Origin: Oehlia diaphana
Taxonomy: Eukaryota; Glomeromycota; Glomeromycetes; Glomerales; Glomeraceae
Assembly (NCBI GenBank): GCA_003833135.1
Contig: QZLH01001445.1
Span: forward strand, 11,884-22,377
Direction of reading: 5' to 3'
DNA: 10,494 nucleotides
Below, in pieces: positions 1-8,195 of this stretch; within the stretch, counting starts at the first letter, position 1, and each line of letters starts with the position of its first letter. Both the position numbers and the translations under genes were made by a program. The notes beneath the pieces are model-generated. The model searched no databases. It saw nothing but the letters and a program-made list of their open reading frames with translations, and was not told where the DNA came from.

Positions 1-2
1 GG

Positions 3-2057
3 GATTTAATATGTATGTGTACTTCAGGTAAGAAATATTCCCGTTCTGAAGTTTATGGAGCAATCCAATCAACCGTTGCCTATATTCAATTGGATAAGCC
101 AGTCTGGATATTAAAACATAGGGATCCAGAAAATGGGCTTTACTTTGGTATGGAAGCCGAACTAAAACTTGCCAAGTTTGAGATTAAAATAATCGAATAT
201 GAAGGTGAAGCAGTGAAGTTAAAATCATTGATAGACCAGGCAGTTATTAAAGGTCTAATAGTTTATGCAGATTATGATTTCCTCCCATATCCCATAAGCG
301 TTCCTCAACCAAACACAGAATTCTTTAACCTTTTCCTAGGATTTTTGGCTAAGCCAGCGATGGATATTAACAAAGAAATTATGGATTCGATTCTTTGGCA
401 TACGAAGAACATAATCAGTGCTGAAAATGTAGAGCTTCACGAATATCTTTGGAAGTGGTGGGCATTCTTAGTGCAGAAACCAGCAGAGAAGCCTCGAACG
501 ATCTTAATGTTAAAATTTACATTACAACAATGTGGAAAAAATATTATTACGGATTTTATTGGTGATAAAGTTCTAGGAGAGCATCTCCATTTTGCTACAT
601 CGGATTTGGAAAAAATCCTTGGGCAGTTTAATAGTCCCCTTCAAGCTCGAAAGCTTATTGTTATGAATGAAACTGGGATGTCTAGTGGGGAATAGCATAA
701 ATTTAATGGACATCTTAAATCCCTCATAACAGAAGGGAGGGTAGCTATAGAACGAAAAGGTCTTGAAACCAAGCGATTAAAAGATTTTACCGGATATATG
801 GTTACAAGTAATCAGGACGCCCCAATTAAAATAGACATAGGAGATTCTCATGTAGTGTGTTTTGATGTCTCATCACGCTGTAGAGGAAATATAAAGTATT
901 TCAAAAGACTAGGAAATATACTTAACCATCCCGATGCATCTGGCGTAGTCATGAAATATCTTCTTAGTCTAGATATCTCAGATTTTAATCCACAAGAAAT
1001 TCCTGCAACTAAAATGAAATCAAATATAATGCGTGATCAGCTTCCTACTCCCATTCGATTTATAATCAATTATATTTCTCCATGGTATGAGGGTAAAGTA
1101 GCCAAACTAAGTTGTACATCACTATATCAAAATTATCTTGAATGGTGTAGGGAGAATGGAGAAAAACCATTTAATAGTACTATACTAGGAAAGAAGTTTT
1201 CACAAATCGGCATTGATTGGGCATGTTTATGAGATAATGGAGTAAGAGTATATTAGTATATTCTCGATCGCTTCAAGATCATAGCCAAGCTCTGTGAATC
1301 TGGCCTAGGTGGTATCGAAGAATTTTCTGATACACCTATCGAAGATACACCTCAACCTGACGTATCCCACAATGAGACAGGAAATATACCCATATTCAAT
1401 ATACCTGAAACTATTTCCCAGAAAATAACCCCGCCTCAACCAGAAGAGAATCTCCCCCCAAGAGGTAAGAAAGCGAATAAACAGGACGATTCGACCCAAG
1501 ACCTTTTTGACTATGTGACAGGTGAAGCTCCAGTCGTCTTGATATCTGGCACATCTGAGACTTTTAAAACACCTGAGCCAGTAATCGATGGTTCTGAGAC
1601 TAGCAAGCATCCTGAGTCAAATGAACCTATTTGTGAACTAGTGAATATACCTCCTAAAGAAACAACTAGCAAACTTTCTGATTCTTCTAAGCCTATCAAT
1701 GAAGTATTGTCTGCCATACTTCTATCAAGAGCCCAGCGCGAAGAGCGTCTCAAAAAAAAGGCAGTTGAACTCAGCGAGAATCCAGATGCCTTCATGACCA
1801 TCACTGAAAAAGACTGACTCGATTCCATTGCATTCCGTGATAGAATGGAAACTGATTCACGAATATGTAGTTGGGCTATAGAGACCGAAAAAGATCCCAA
1901 AGAATATATGGATATGAAAGTACGAGAAAGATTAATAGGAGAAGAAATAATCTGTCGTAGTCTTGAGGATGAGGGAGTTACATCCTCTTGGCTTGATACT
2001 GATGAGGAATGGCAAAAAAATATAAGCATACTCCAGGAGAATGGTATGCTTTGGTAA
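3..2057 (+). pseudogene. Broken NrS-1/D5-like superfamily-3 primase-helicase (5' end outside the window)
   Basis: One reading frame runs from the left edge to the TAA at 2055, interrupted only by TAG 693, TGA 1230, TAG 1254 and TGA 1815. It is open at the edge, so the primase half is probably upstream. Numbering from the ATG at 15, residues 101-165 carry the FNLFLGF and EYLWKWWAFLVQ signatures of replicative helicases with a DUF5906-like core. QQCGKN (171-176) is a Walker A variant, RKLIVMNET (212-220) is Walker B, and VTSNQD near 801-818 is the sensor asparagine. Where I expect an arginine finger, after IGDS, there is His (CAT, 849-851). LYQNYLEWCRENGEKP (from 1122) resembles the winged-helix end of D5/P4-type helicases. 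Positions 1257-2057 encode a Pro/Ser/Thr/Glu-rich, likely disordered tail. Such proteins unwind DNA for viral, plasmid or mobile-element replication; this copy should be inactive. The family is fairly sure; the subfamily is inferred. Confidence 0.8.
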
Positions 2058-2414
2058 AGAGCAAATAAGAGTGGGTTATGAAATATTAGTAGGGATGGGA
2101 CTTTCATTTTTTACAATTAGGTAATATAAAATCCCAAATTATTATTATTTTTTTCACATATCCTATCTACCCGCAATTTTCAAATATATATAAAAGCTAT
2201 TTCGGCCAGAGTTCGTGGCCTCATAGAGAGTCTGCAGAAGTTATAATATTCTTTTTTTTTGTTTTTGTTCATCTGAAACCTCTCCAACCCTCTCCCACAG
2301 TTCTTGGACAAGGAAGAATTATTTATTTTTTTTGAATTGAACTTTATCCCACTTAATATAATCTGAATATCACAGATTAATCTAATTACCACCATATAAT
2401 CTACATACCACTTC
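2058..2414. other. Intergenic stretch with T-rich runs and a TATA-like box
   Basis: These 357 bases separate the helicase pseudogene from the recombinase pseudogene. They hold T-rich runs near 2140-2155 and 2250-2265 and a TATA-like box at 2185-2196. Short open frames on the minus strand here have no recognisable content. I see no gene. Confidence 0.6.
2185..2196 (+). promoter_or_regulatory. TATA-like box ahead of the recombinase gene
   Basis: TATATATAAAAG is a good match to a eukaryotic TATA box. It lies about 220 bases ahead of the ATG at 2415, so a leader of roughly 190 bases, or a leader intron, would be needed. In this AT-rich DNA a chance match is possible. Confidence 0.35.
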
Positions 2415-3577
2415 ATGTCTGCTATTACAACCAAGTTCGTTACAGACCACAAACTTACCAATGAGATGAGTCTCGAAGAGCTTAGCTAGTATGCGCCAGA
2501 AATACTTGAGTTCTTGACAACTGGCGTGCCAAAGGTAGATAAAGAGAAAAGGCGCCAGGCTCGTAATCGTCTTCAAAAAGGATATAAGTTTAGCAAAGAA
2601 CAGGCATATGCATTAATTCCTCACGAGAGAATTGGGCGAAGTAAAAATCAAGTAATTCCCAAAGAGGTGGATCGGAAGCCAGGGAAGTGAATATATGTCA
2701 AGTATCCTTCGATAATACTTATTCCGATGAGACTATTAAAGAAACGGCTCAGCATATTGTATGGGATAATCTTAGTGAAAGAGATGTAAAAGCGATATCT
2801 AGAACCTTAGTCGAAACTGCCTCTGATCCTATCATTGACTTATTCTGTCTCTCTAGGCTTCGAAGAGAATTGCGAACTCTCAATGCTCCAGAAAAAATAA
2901 TTTCTGCTACAAAGATTCCGGAGATAACCAAAGAATCCAATAAAATCCAAAAGGAACGTAACGAGCAACGTGAAAATGAAGGGATCAATTTTCCAGATCA
3001 CTTTTCATTAGAATCAGTTAAGGAAAGATTAGATGAGTATAACGTATCTAATATGTCTGATAAACAGGCCCTAGCTGATGTAATGATCATACTCTGCATC
3101 CGTCCTACTGAAATTAAAAACTTGCGCATATTTAATGGAAGTGTAACTGGGTACACAAAAAACAGAGGGGCACAAGACATTCCTCGAGTATTTAGATCAC
3201 TGGAAAAGAATGAGGAGCGGGCAAGACAATTGCTTACATGGATTCAGGAAGCAATTTTTTCCAGATAGTTACAAGATCCTGGAAAGTCTGGATCTACATA
3301 CTTAAGTACATTTCTGAAAAAAAATGAATTTATTCTCAAAACAGAAAGTCGTAAACTACTACTTCCTAGTTCTTTGCGCAAATTAGGATCAGTATTTGCT
3401 TCTGTAGCACATGGGCCTAAGAATCCATCGAAGGCTAACACTTATGCCAGTGAAGCCCTTCGATATTCGCCTGATAACCATGCTTTTCCATCCAAGAGAT
3501 ATACTATAGTCAATATGCGAAAAAGAGGAGAACCATATAATCAGGCAGAACCATTTTGCATCTTTGATGAAAACTAA
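2415..3577 (+). pseudogene. Broken tyrosine-recombinase-like protein
   Basis: The start is the ATG at 2415. The first part has TAG at 2487 and ends at TGA 2688. The coding content resumes one frame over and runs to TAA 3575, with one TAG at 3266. The shift must lie between 2645 (after a stop in the new frame) and 2690, equivalent to a 1-base loss. The 387-codon reading resembles tyrosine recombinases: LCIRPTEIKNLR supplies the first catalytic Arg (3101-3103), GYTKNRG the candidate Lys (3158-3160), PSSLRKLGS the second Arg (3377-3379; Ser replaces the usual His of HxxR), and PSKRYTIVN the nucleophile Tyr (3500-3502). The normal His/Trp position, in LRYSPDNH, is Tyr (3464-3466). The N-terminus is charged and helical, plausibly for DNA binding. 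Such enzymes cut and rejoin DNA during integration. I recall close relatives repeated in Rhizophagus, but cannot confirm that here. A Crypton-like origin is possible. Confidence 0.7.
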
Positions 3578-3667
3578 TCACATATAAGGGTTAGAGGGTC
3601 AGGTATCATTTATTAATTTTATTTTTTTGCTCGAAACAAGATCTAGCCTATAGAATATATCACGAAA

Positions 3668-4105
3668 ATGGTTACCGATCAAAATCATTCATCTGATGTA
3701 TCCAGAGAGCAGGAAGTTATCAGATATACGAAAATATTAGCCCAGGCATTTGGACTAAACGAGCAAAATGCAGAAGTATATAGTGCGCTTTCCAATGAAA
3801 ATAAGGCATTAAAGAAACAATTGTAAGACTATCATTCCCAATACAACACTTTAGAAAAAAAGATAAAAAGATTAGAGAGGAATGTAAAGTTCTTAGAGAC
3901 TGAATTAGAGGATTTGGATGAATGTATAGATAGTGAGACTGTAGTCAACTTGATACATGAAATAGTTCCCTTGCTGATTGGTAAAAAAGGGCCGAAAGGC
4001 ACTGTGCATAAAGATTTCTCCTATTCATCTGAGTCTTCCAAAGATTCTGATTCGGTTAAGATAATTGAGGTAAGAGAAAAAAAGGCTGTTCCTCATAAGC
4101 AATGA
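3668..4105 (+). pseudogene. Small coiled-coil protein with one internal stop
   Basis: ATG at 3668 opens a frame of 145 codons ending at TGA 4103, broken only by TAA at 3824 (codon 53). The half before the stop (SNENKALKKQL) and the half after it (LEKKIKRLERNVKFLETELEDL) form one continuous leucine-heptad region at about residues 40-85, which argues that the stop is a lesion and not a gene boundary. The C-terminus, after VVNLIHEIVPLLIG, is Gly/Lys- and Ser/Asp-rich (YSSESSKDSDS) and probably disordered. I recognise no enzymatic domain; protein-protein interaction or nuclear scaffolding is a guess. It lies 90 bases after the recombinase on the same strand and could be an accessory protein of the same element. 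Initiation downstream of the stop would give a short protein, so a truncated product cannot be excluded. Confidence 0.55.
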
Positions 4106-4140
4106 AGAAAAACACGGCTGAGAATAAGGTCTAGGATAGT

Positions 4141-4237
4141 AATCATCAGCTCAGAAGAATTTGCTGAGCCACAAATTGTGCGACAATAACCTTATTTTTT
4201 TCGTTTGAAGATACAGCATATATTATTTATGGCGCAT
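4141..4237. repeat. Degenerate repeat element, copy A
   Basis: This is the fullest copy of an element also seen at 5135-5200, 5297-5396 and 6093-6147. Its landmarks are ATCATCAGCTCAGAAG, TTTGCTGAGCCAC, a T-run, CGTTTGAAGATA, and the ATGGCGCA that begins the F-box gene. It contains an imperfect hairpin, GCTCAG (4149-4154) with CTGAGC (4164-4169). It sits between genes 3 and 4 and may contain the F-box gene promoter. Confidence 0.6.
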
Positions 4238-5137
4238 TTGGGTGTTATAAATTTACCAGAACTATTAGAGCGGATTCTATATTTCCTAGCGATAGATAAG
4301 TCACTATATCCTGCTCTATTTGTTTCCCGATTGTAGTACAGATGTGCTACTCCTATTCTATGGAAGCGTATTGAGCTAAAGTGGGAAAATAAATGCCACT
4401 CTCAATTGAAAAAATTTATGAAAATAGTACGAAAAAGACAAAAGCCAGTTTATAGTTCAAATCTAACTTATCTAGAAATTTCAAACTACCATCCACTTTC
4501 AGATAAAAAATTCAATTGCATTGCGCGTTTATTCCCAAATATAGTCCATTTAGATTTAAATTTTAGCACAGGATTTAGTGATAAAATACTAAATCGAGTA
4601 GCAGAGGCATACCCCAATCTGAAGTATCTCAATTTGCAAAAGAGTAGGTACGAATGCTCTAATGGTGGAAAAGTGACTGATAAAGGTCTATGTGCAATTG
4701 CACGGTCATGTCATAAACTAGAATATCTAAATATTTCTTGTCATACAGAGATTATTGGGATATCGATTTGTGATATTATTCATTCTTGCCCAAGGCTTCA
4801 ACATCTTGAATTTAGCTATTGCAAATTTACTAATGAGATTATCAAAGAAATTGCTAGTTCATGTCTTAATTTAAAGTATCTCAAATTGGAAGGGTGTGAT
4901 GTTAGCAAAGAAGCGCTCATCTCACTTAATCCAAATTTTCATGTTGAGAATTTCGTGTGTACTATAACATCACCCTCTCTTTGTGAATATCCCGGGATGT
5001 ATGTAGTATCAAGGAGACTGAGAATGTCAGTTGATGCACCAAGAGATATTAAGTTCATACATGAATATGTTAACGATGAACTGAGAAGAATGGAGGGTGA
5101 TTTGATTCAGAATACTGATCATCAACCCGGGCAGTGA
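4229..5137 (+). pseudogene. F-box/leucine-rich-repeat protein with one internal stop
   Basis: ATG at 4229 opens a 302-codon frame ending at TGA 5135, interrupted only by TAG at 4334 (codon 36). Residues 8-50 are an F-box: LPELLERILYFLAID, then a hydrophobic stretch, FVSRL, the stop, and YRCATPILWKRIEL. In F-box proteins a Trp commonly follows that Leu, so the TAG may be a changed TGG. From about residue 79 to 235 there are five or six leucine-rich repeats of the AMN1/F-box type (LTYLEIS, IVHLDLN, LKYLNLQ, LEYLNIS, LQHLEFS, LKYLKLE). F-box/LRR proteins bind Skp1 through the F-box and a substrate through the repeats, marking targets for ubiquitin-dependent degradation by an SCF ligase. The family is greatly expanded in mycorrhizal fungi. 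Without readthrough the F-box is lost from the product. Confidence 0.8.
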
Positions 5138-5200
5138 TCATCAGCTCAGAAGATTTTTTTGTTTGAAGATATAACATATAATAAGCATTATTTATGGCGC
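5135..5200. repeat. Repeat element, copy B (internally deleted)
   Basis: This copy begins inside the TGA of the F-box gene. It matches copy A through ATCATCAGCTCAGAAGA, lacks the TGCTGAGCCAC block, then matches again from the T-run through GTTTGAAGATA to TTATGGCGCA. The ATG at 5194 corresponds to the F-box start but opens only 14 codons, so a promoter and start appear duplicated without the gene. TGATCATCA also occurs just ahead at 5116-5124, giving a direct repeat with 5135-5143. Confidence 0.6.
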
Positions 5201-5296
5201 AGGCTTTAGATTGGATATACTGGCAACCTAACAGATGATTACCAAGAATAGAATACTAGCCGATAGTAGTCTACCGATCTAACTAATCTGGAGTAG

Positions 5297-5396
5297 TGAT
5301 CACCAGATTGGAAGATTTTTTGCTGAGCCACGATGCATGTACTCATGTGTGACAGAAACAAGCAATGATTAACCTATTTTTCTGATTGAAAATATT
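5297..5396. repeat. Repeat element, copy C
   Basis: This more diverged copy is recognisable by TGATCACCAG, GAAGATTTTTTGCTGAGCCAC, TGTGTGACA and a T-rich run followed by TGATTGAAAATAT. It ends 19 bases ahead of the ATG of gene 5, the same relation as copy A to the F-box gene, so the element probably carries promoter sequence. Confidence 0.5.
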
Positions 5397-5415
5397 TAAT
5401 TAATCTACTAGCAAA

Positions 5416-6147
5416 ATGTCAGATGATGCAGATGAAGGCTACAATGAATTTATCAAAAAATATGAATCGAGATATGAATGGGGTAATGAAGGGAATCCCG
5501 ATGAGTGGAGATACTGGGATGACCTTTTTTGCACAATCAAAACCTACTGAGGGACAAAGGCAGTTAGACATTGGAAAGAGAAAGCGCTTAAGCAATTTGT
5601 ACATAATCTGCCTAATGTAAGAAATTCATCATCATTATTTCATGTATTTATACATTCTGATACTTTCTATCTTCCACATATTTTGAGTCTGATAGAATTG
5701 CCATATTATCCGCATAAACTTCGATGGGAAATATGGCCAGAAGGTATTGAGAAGTTCCAATGTAGATTGTTTATTCAAGGTGAAGAATCAATAGTGGATT
5801 ACTGTTTAAAGGCGAAAAAAAGTAATGATATCATCAAACTCTGTAAAGGTCATTTTAGAAGTGAATTCTATAGTGAATTAATATGAGAAAATATAAGATA
5901 TATTGCAAAAAATGATTATTATCGTGAATTGGTAGAAATGCTTATTCAGGCGAAAAAAGAATCAGTGACTGGTATTATAACTGGGTTTAAAGATTATATT
6001 AGTCAGTCCGGTATTGCTAATCTGAATGGGGTACAATACTTATTGAGAGGTATACATTGGATAACTAACCCGAGCGAAGGTAGTCTGAGGTCGATGATCT
6101 TTAGCTCAGAAGAATTTGCTGGGCCACTCCTGTGTGACAAAAAATAA
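5416..6147 (+). pseudogene. Unrecognised protein with two internal stops
   Basis: ATG at 5416 begins a frame of 243 codons ending at TAA 6145, broken by TGA at 5548 (codon 45) and TGA at 5884 (codon 157). I do not recognise a family. The N-terminus is acidic and aromatic (MSDDADEGYNEF, then EWRYWDDLF). The middle has YYPHKLRWEIWPEGIEKF. The region around the second stop is helical and charged (KKSNDIIKLCKGHF, YYRELVEMLIQAKKES). I see no signal peptide or clear membrane segment. The last 18 or so codons (from about 6093) coincide with a copy of the repeat element found ahead of genes 4 and 5, so the native C-terminus may have been replaced. A gene is supported by frame continuity over 730 bases and by a non-random composition with many Trp and Tyr. 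Alternatively the second TGA is the true end and the rest is flanking open frame. Confidence 0.5.
6093..6147. repeat. Repeat element, copy D (partial, read as coding)
   Basis: GATGATCTTTAGCTCAGAAG followed by AATTTGCTGGGCCAC and TGTGTGACA matches copies A and C. Here the block falls inside the open frame at the end of gene 5 and supplies its last residues, including FSSEEFAGP. Confidence 0.55.
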
Positions 6148-6706
6148 GTGGATCATTAGTCAGGTCTTGTACGACATATTAATTTTCACATATATATCGA
6201 AAAAACATATTAACCAGTACCTCTATTTTTTTCCAAATGAATGTAAGAAAATGTGAAAGGGGGTCTAGTTGCAATACAGGACCAGCTCTAAAAGTAAATA
6301 TTGATGACAAAAGCATATGTTATGAAAGGCTGAGGGAGTCACAATTTTGAGATCGCCAGGCGTAAGACCAACTATGTCTTTCTGGTAGATCTCCATATGA
6401 AAAGGTAAGAGGATTCTGTTTATATGTACTTTCATAGAACTCTTGGCATCAGACGACAATACTAATTATGCCTCATACCTCCTTAACTTCAGCCTGGCGC
6501 TCTTTTTTCCAGCAAGATATAAAGCATGTAGGGGTATGTGGAAGTTCAGCCAACTTTCCGCAAAAAACTTTTTCAGAGAAAATAATTTCATTAGCGTAGT
6601 TAACGTAAAATAAAGTATATATATGCTAGAGAGGGTCCTCTGAACCAGTTATGTATGTATGAGAGCGAGTTTTTCTCACTATGGGCTCTTGTTTTTAGGA
6701 AACAAG
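6148..6706. other. Intergenic stretch, no gene supported
   Basis: These 559 bases separate genes 5 and 6. A minus-strand open frame of 64 codons at 6265-6459 has no motif I know and no flanking continuation. A TATA-like run is at 6616-6624. A possible short leader intron (donor GTATGT at 6653, acceptor TTTTTAG ending at 6698) precedes the ATG at 6707, but it is weakly supported. The stretch near 6168-6197 resembles 7272-7299. Confidence 0.5.
6616..6624 (+). promoter_or_regulatory. TATA-like box ahead of the SAM gene
   Basis: TATATATAT lies 83 bases before the ATG at 6707, a usual spacing for a fungal core promoter with a short leader. The match is low in information because the region is AT-rich. 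Confidence 0.35.
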
Positions 6707-6946
6707 ATGTCTTCCTGGGCTGAAACGATAAAACTATGGGAAACTGAAAGACTTATCAGCTTTTTGAGAAGTGATTCAAAATTAGAAGACTTAGAACTTG
6801 ACGATAACTTTTTTACGAAGCTTAATAATTAAAATATTACTAGTGATTTATTTCTCAAGCTAACAGGATGGAAATTTAAGGAATATGGGATGACATTAAG
6901 ACAAGCATTAAAACTTGAGAATTATATTAAGGATCTATGTGAGTAA
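6707..6946 (+). pseudogene. SAM-domain protein with one internal stop
   Basis: ATG at 6707 opens an 80-codon frame ending at TAA 6944, interrupted by TAA at 6830 (codon 42). Residues 11-78 form a complete sterile alpha motif: WETERLISFLRS (helix 1), LELDDNFFTKL, the stop, NITSDLFLKLTGWKFKEYG and ALKLENYIKDL (helix 5). In SAM domains the residue at the stop is often polar, so CAA to TAA is plausible. SAM domains mediate protein-protein or RNA binding; in these fungi they commonly head kinase or effector proteins. Here nothing recognisable follows. GTGAGT at 6939-6944 overlaps the stop and resembles the donor of intron 1 in gene 7, so the original gene may have spliced on to a lost exon. Gene 7, about 530 bases downstream, begins with a related but distinct SAM domain. 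Confidence 0.65.
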
Positions 6947-7234
6947 TTATCCAAAGGCGCTTTGCATAGCATTGTGGCTGTATTTTATTAATGGGGTTCT
7001 CGTTATTCTAATAGTCTTATTTTATAAACTCAAGATAATCGAAAAGGAGCATTAGGAGTTCACTATGTGAAAGGGACTGGTTCGAAATCAAGTGACCTCC
7101 CAACTAGTTAAAATTTTTTATCTATATTTTATGGTCACAATTTTTATGTATAGTAGGCCAGCTTCTGGCAAGGTTTTTTCTTTATTTTTAAATAAAGCAT
7201 ATATTATGTTCTTGTCATAAATCTTGATAAATGT

Positions 7235-7240
7235 CACGTG
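7235..7240. promoter_or_regulatory. E-box CACGTG
   Basis: The palindrome CACGTG, in the context GTCACGTGTA, is the binding core of basic helix-loop-helix factors. It lies 165 bases upstream of the TATA box of gene 7. Only the sequence match supports it. Confidence 0.25.
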
Positions 7241-7399
7241 TAATGATGCAATATTAATTGCCTGACAATCCTGTACTACATATTAATTGCATATATATTG
7301 GGCCCAGCGTCAGAAACCAAAAAATACTTTTATATCCATAAACCAGCTTTACCTGTAACTGCAGTCGAGTGCATATTTTTTTGCAAGTACAAACTCACA

Positions 7400-7408
7400 T
7401 ATATAAAA
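7400..7408 (+). promoter_or_regulatory. TATA box ahead of the SAM-nuclease gene
   Basis: TATATAAAA is a strong TATA match 78 bases ahead of the ATG at 7478, followed by a CT-rich leader as is common in fungal promoters. This spacing is the main reason for choosing 7478 as start although the frame is open upstream to 7298. Confidence 0.5.
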
Positions 7409-7802
7409 ACCATATCTTCACAAGCTTCTTCACCCGCTTCACCCGCCTCAATAACGGAAGAAATTTCAACTAGAACAATGTCAGACGTGGTTAAGGATTT
7501 TAATACAGAGGAGCTTATCGAATATTTGGGGAGTAAAGACTTAAAACTTGATGAGGATGATATTAAAATTCTTCGCAAAGAGAAAATTGCTGGCCTTGAC
7601 TTTCTTAATACAACTAAAGAAGAGTTTTGAAGTTATGGTATAAGAGCTGGCTCTGCAAAGAGACTTGCAGAATTTATTGAGAGTCTTAGCCAGAAATTAC
7701 AAAACTATTCCTCGCTTAAAACTCTTGACGATTTGAAGGAGATGTTGCGTAAAAATAAGGTCAATGGCGAAGATATAACAAGCATTAAGCAATTTACTTT
7801 TG

Positions 7803-7884
7803 GTGAGTGATTATTTTTATTTTACACTCGTTCTAAAATGGTCTATCATAAATATAGTAATAACCGCTTATTTTTTCTCCACAG
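7803..7884 (+). other. Intron 1 of the SAM-nuclease gene
   Basis: The intron is 82 bases, phase 1, with donor GTGAGT at 7803-7808, acceptor CTCCACAG ending at 7884, and a branch-point-like TAATAAC at 7857-7863. Removing it joins the two open frames exactly (G plus TC gives a Val codon) and avoids the TGA at 7808. Confidence 0.75.
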
Positions 7885-8195
7885 TCTTCGAGGAGATTAA
7901 TGACGATAATAAAGCTCTCGATTATTGTATGGAGGACATTATCTTAAAACTTTCAAATGTGGAGACTATGACTGATGCTAACGAGGCAATACGCTGTAAA
8001 TTTATTTCAGCTATATTACATGCATCAATCGCTATAGCTAAAAATCTCACCTCACAAGATATATTCATAGTTTTGCAAAAAGACATTTCTGGTGAAGATG
8101 CAACAGGTCAAGTGGACTATACAATCAAAAGTCTGGAAGAGTTCTTCTGTATCACCAAAGGGAAACCACGTAATATAAAAATTGGATATGCTCAA

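Larger units (their letters stand above)
6947..7477. other. Intergenic stretch upstream of the SAM-nuclease gene
   Basis: I find no gene in these 531 bases. A hydrophobic open frame (6939-7053) encodes a membrane-like segment, ALWLYFINGVLVILIVLFY, but it lacks an ATG and starts at a putative splice donor. The part before 7478 holds an E-box, a repeated ATATTAATTGC (7251-7261 and 7280-7290), a TATA box, and a CT-rich leader with CTTCACCCG repeated near 7428-7445. Confidence 0.5.

Noticed and set aside
1511..2107. Minus-strand open frame of 198 codons opposite the helicase tail
   Set aside because: It is Ser-rich and the mirror of the Pro/Ser/Thr/Glu-rich plus-strand tail, with no motif; it is an antisense shadow.
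2180..2576. Two overlapping minus-strand open frames ahead of the recombinase
   Set aside because: No domain or continuation is visible, and they overlap the plus-strand start region of gene 2, whose content is family-like.
6265..6459. Minus-strand open frame of 64 codons in an intergenic gap
   Set aside because: No recognised motif, no supporting promoter or splice signals, and the length is expected by chance.
6939..7055. Hydrophobic, membrane-like reading frame after the first SAM gene
   Set aside because: It has no ATG and begins at a splice-donor-like sequence; AT-rich DNA easily encodes Leu/Ile/Phe/Tyr runs.
7070..7100. tRNA-like B box (GGTTCGAAATC)
   Set aside because: The flanking bases do not form a T stem, and no A box, anticodon arm or acceptor stem can be placed.
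7298..7477. N-terminal extension of the SAM-nuclease gene to 7298
   Set aside because: A good TATA box at 7400 and a CT-rich leader lie inside it, and the SAM domain begins just after the ATG at 7478.
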